NCBI RefSeq assembly: GCF_035270045.1
Contig: NZ_DATFIP010000059.1
Coordinates: forward strand, 62,001-126,000
Direction: 5' to 3'
DNA: 64,000 nt
Source of the DNA: Salibaculum sp035270045
GTDB taxonomy: Bacteria; Pseudomonadota; Alphaproteobacteria; Rhodobacterales; Rhodobacteraceae
The first letter of the stretch is position 1. Each line of letters begins with the position of its first letter. The translations under genes were made by a program, and so were the position numbers. The notes beneath the pieces were generated by a model. That model worked only from the letters and a program-made list of their open reading frames with translations. It had not been told where the DNA came from and made no database searches. Shown piece by piece: positions 62,533-64,000 of this stretch.

Positions 62533-62715
62533 GACATCCGGAAAGCGCCGTCTTTCCGGTCCCTGCAAGGTCAGGGATCGCCCCCCGTCAGCGAGGATTC
62601 GCCCACGGGGGCAAAGCGCGTTCGCCCGGTTTCCGCGACCGGCGAGGCGTTCCATCGCGAGCCGTCCGGCCCCATATGGGACGGGCAGAGAGTAACCGCC
62701 CCGAGGAGGCGCATG
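62533..62715 (+). other. Structured leader of ffh
   Basis: It contains a stem with perfect arms CCGGAAAG (62538-62545) and CTTTCCGG (62552-62559) and a second stem CCCTG (62561-62565)/CAGGG (62572-62576). No run of T follows. Its length and stems are unlike the SRP 4.5S RNA, whose conserved loop was looked for and not found. A regulatory leader is possible. Confidence 0.4.
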
Positions 62716-64000
62716 ATGTTCGAGAGTCTTTCCGACCGCCTGTCCGGCGTCTTCGAGCGGCTGACCAAGCAGGGCGCCCTGTCCGAGGAGGACGTCAAGA
62801 CGGCCCTGCGCGAGGTCCGTATCGCCCTGCTGGAGGCCGACGTCTCGTTGCCCGTGGCGCGCGATTTCGTGGCGGCAGTGCAGAAAAAGGCCACCGGGCA
62901 GGCGGTCACGAAATCGGTCACGCCGGGCCAGCAGGTCGTCAAGATCGTCCACGACGAACTGGTCCACGTCCTGACCGGCGACAGCGACCCCGGCAAGCTC
63001 AAGGTGGACAACCCACCCGCGCCGATCCTGATGGTCGGGCTGCAGGGGTCGGGCAAGACCACGACCACCGCCAAGCTGGCCAAACGCCTGAAGGACCGCG
63101 AGGGCAAGAAGGTCCTCATGGCCTCGCTCGACGTGAACCGCCCCGCGGCCATGGAACAGTTGCAGATCCTCGGCACGCAGGTCGGCGTTGACACCCTGTC
63201 TATCGTAAAAGGCGAAAGTCCGGTCCAGATCGCCAAGCGCGCCAAGACCCAGGCCAGCCTTGGCGGCTATGATGTCTACATGCTCGACACCGCCGGGCGG
63301 CTGCACATCGACGAGGAGCTGATCCAGCAGGCTGCCGAGGTCCGCGACGTCGCCAACCCGCGCGAAACCCTGTTGGTGGTCGATGGCCTTACCGGCCAGG
63401 ACGCGGTGAACGTGTCCACCGAGTTCGACGACAAGATCGGCGTCTCGGGCGTGGTCCTGACACGAATGGATGGCGACGGGCGCGGCGGCGCGGCCCTCTC
63501 CATGCGCGCTGTCACCGGCAAGCCGATCCGTTTTGTCGGCCTGGGCGAGAAGATGGAGGCCATCGAGGAATTCCACGCCGAACGGATCGCCGGCCGCATC
63601 CTGGGCATGGGCGACATCGTCAGCCTGGTCGAGAAGGCACAGGAAACCATCGAGGCCGAACAGGCCGAACGCATGATGAAACGGTTCCAGAAGGGCCGGT
63701 TCAACATGAACGACATGAAGATGCAGCTGGACCAGATGCAGAAAATGGGCGGCATGGAAGGTGTCATGGGCATGATGCCGGGCATGAAGAAGGCCGCCAA
63801 GCAGATGCAGGACGCCGGCGTGAACGAGGACGTTTTCAAGCGCCAGGTCGCGCTCATCAACTCCATGACCAAGATAGAACGCGCCAATCCGCAGATCCTC
63901 CAGGCCAGCCGCAAGAAGCGGATCGCCAAGGGCGCGGGGCTGGAGGTGTCCGAGCTCAACCAGCTTCTCAAGATGCACCGGCAGATGGCCGACATGATGA
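62716..64000 (+). CDS. ffh: Signal recognition particle protein Ffh, N-terminal part
   Basis: The signal-sequence-binding GTPase of the signal recognition particle. The visible 428 residues include the helical N domain (MFESLSDRLSGVFERLTKQG), the G domain with P-loop VGLQGSGKTTTTAKLA, the DTAGRLHIDEEL and VLTRMDGDGRGGAALS motifs, and the beginning of the methionine-rich M domain (MQKMGGMEGVMGMMPGMKKA). The gene runs off the right edge. I prefer the ATG at 62716, six bases after GAGGAGG, over the adjacent ATG at 62713. Confidence 0.96.
   Translation, partial: MFESLSDRLSGVFERLTKQGALSEEDVKTALREVRIALLEADVSLPVARDFVAAVQKKATGQAVTKSVTPGQQVVKIVHDELVHVLTGDSDPGKLKVDNPPAPILMVGLQGSGKTTTTAKLAKRLKDREGKKVLMASLDVNRPAAMEQLQILGTQVGVDTLSIVKGESPVQIAKRAKTQASLGGYDVYMLDTAGRLHIDEELIQQAAEVRDVANPRETLLVVDGLTGQDAVNVSTEFDDKIGVSGVVLTRMDGDGRGGAALSMRAVTGKPIRFVGLGEKMEAIEEFHAERIAGRILGMGDIVSLVEKAQETIEAEQAERMMKRFQKGRFNMNDMKMQLDQMQKMGGMEGVMGMMPGMKKAAKQMQDAGVNEDVFKRQVALINSMTKIERANPQILQASRKKRIAKGAGLEVSELNQLLKMHRQMADMM

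Noticed and set aside
62533..62700. SRP 4.5S RNA gene next to ffh
   Set aside because: The conserved GGUCCGGAAGGAAGCAGCC-type loop is absent, so the stems are not the SRP RNA.

Overview
The window reads as a chromosomal segment of a high-GC alphaproteobacterium of the Rhodobacteraceae (Roseobacter/Rhodobacter type). Reasons: almost every codon ends in G or C, genes are packed with ATGA/GTGA stop-start overlaps, the F0 ATP synthase genes are in the order atpI-atpB-atpE-atpF'-atpF apart from F1, and several proteins belong to families I know mainly from this group (DUF1523, DUF1285, DUF5928 with a GT14 domain, zf-CHCC). No tRNA, rRNA, CRISPR array, insertion sequence or phage gene was seen. The window is cut inside a gene at both ends: an iron-binding FbpA-like protein at the left and ffh at the right.

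Layout. 1-5.1 kb: end of an Fe(III) binding protein with its terminator, then a three-gene MacB/HlyD-type exporter. 5.4-6.4 kb: a coiled-coil stress-type protein and a bacterioferritin. 6.6-17.5 kb: an amino-sugar island. On the minus strand are a binding-protein sugar ABC transporter and MurQ; divergent from it are a BadF-type sugar kinase, a GntR regulator, nagA, nagB, a second GntR regulator and a uronate-dehydrogenase-like enzyme. Read together they predict a PTS-free route: import of GlcNAc/MurNAc, phosphorylation, removal of the lactyl ether, deacetylation, and deamination to fructose-6-phosphate. 17.6-22.1 kb: an AraC regulator, then deoC, a small AT-richer winged-helix-like gene and a double aldehyde dehydrogenase (deoxyribose catabolism). 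22.2-24.5 kb: small membrane proteins and an L,D-transpeptidase. 24.5-30.6 kb: creatinase, a DUF418 membrane protein, a self-processing P1-family peptidase, a succinate-semialdehyde-type dehydrogenase and a hydroxypyruvate-isomerase-like protein.

30.6-38.0 kb: DUF1285 gene divergent from a tightly overlapping MoxR / DUF58 / BatA-DUF4159 / von Willebrand A membrane-protein operon. 38-39.5 kb: a secreted protein, a DUF599 protein and a CopD/HemJ-like membrane protein. 39.6-43.5 kb: glcDEF glycolate oxidase behind a GntR-type inverted repeat. 43.6-48.6 kb: secreted trypsin-like protease, an Hsp20 with a sigma-32-like promoter, UspA, DNA polymerase I and a small zinc-finger protein. 48.7-55.2 kb: an orphan ABC ATPase, a HIT protein, a GT14/DUF5928 glycosyltransferase divergent from a sulfotransferase, and a repair block (nth with a PfkB kinase, divergent from an Ada-like methyltransferase). 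55.3-57.6 kb: an OmpA-type lipoprotein, a FadR-type regulator and its overlapping quinone-oxidoreductase-like gene. 57.7-60.3 kb: F0 operon. 60.4-64 kb: ArsR and LysR regulators, acylphosphatase, a broken small gene, and ffh behind a strong promoter and structured leader.

Most of this is ordinary core genome. The parts most worth following up are the MurNAc/GlcNAc island with its two regulators and shared half-sites, the foreign-looking small gene inside the deoC operon, the long near-perfect inverted repeat next to creatinase, the dispersed hairpin repeat found after two dehydrogenase genes, the Met52-less bacterioferritin and the GT14-sulfotransferase pair.
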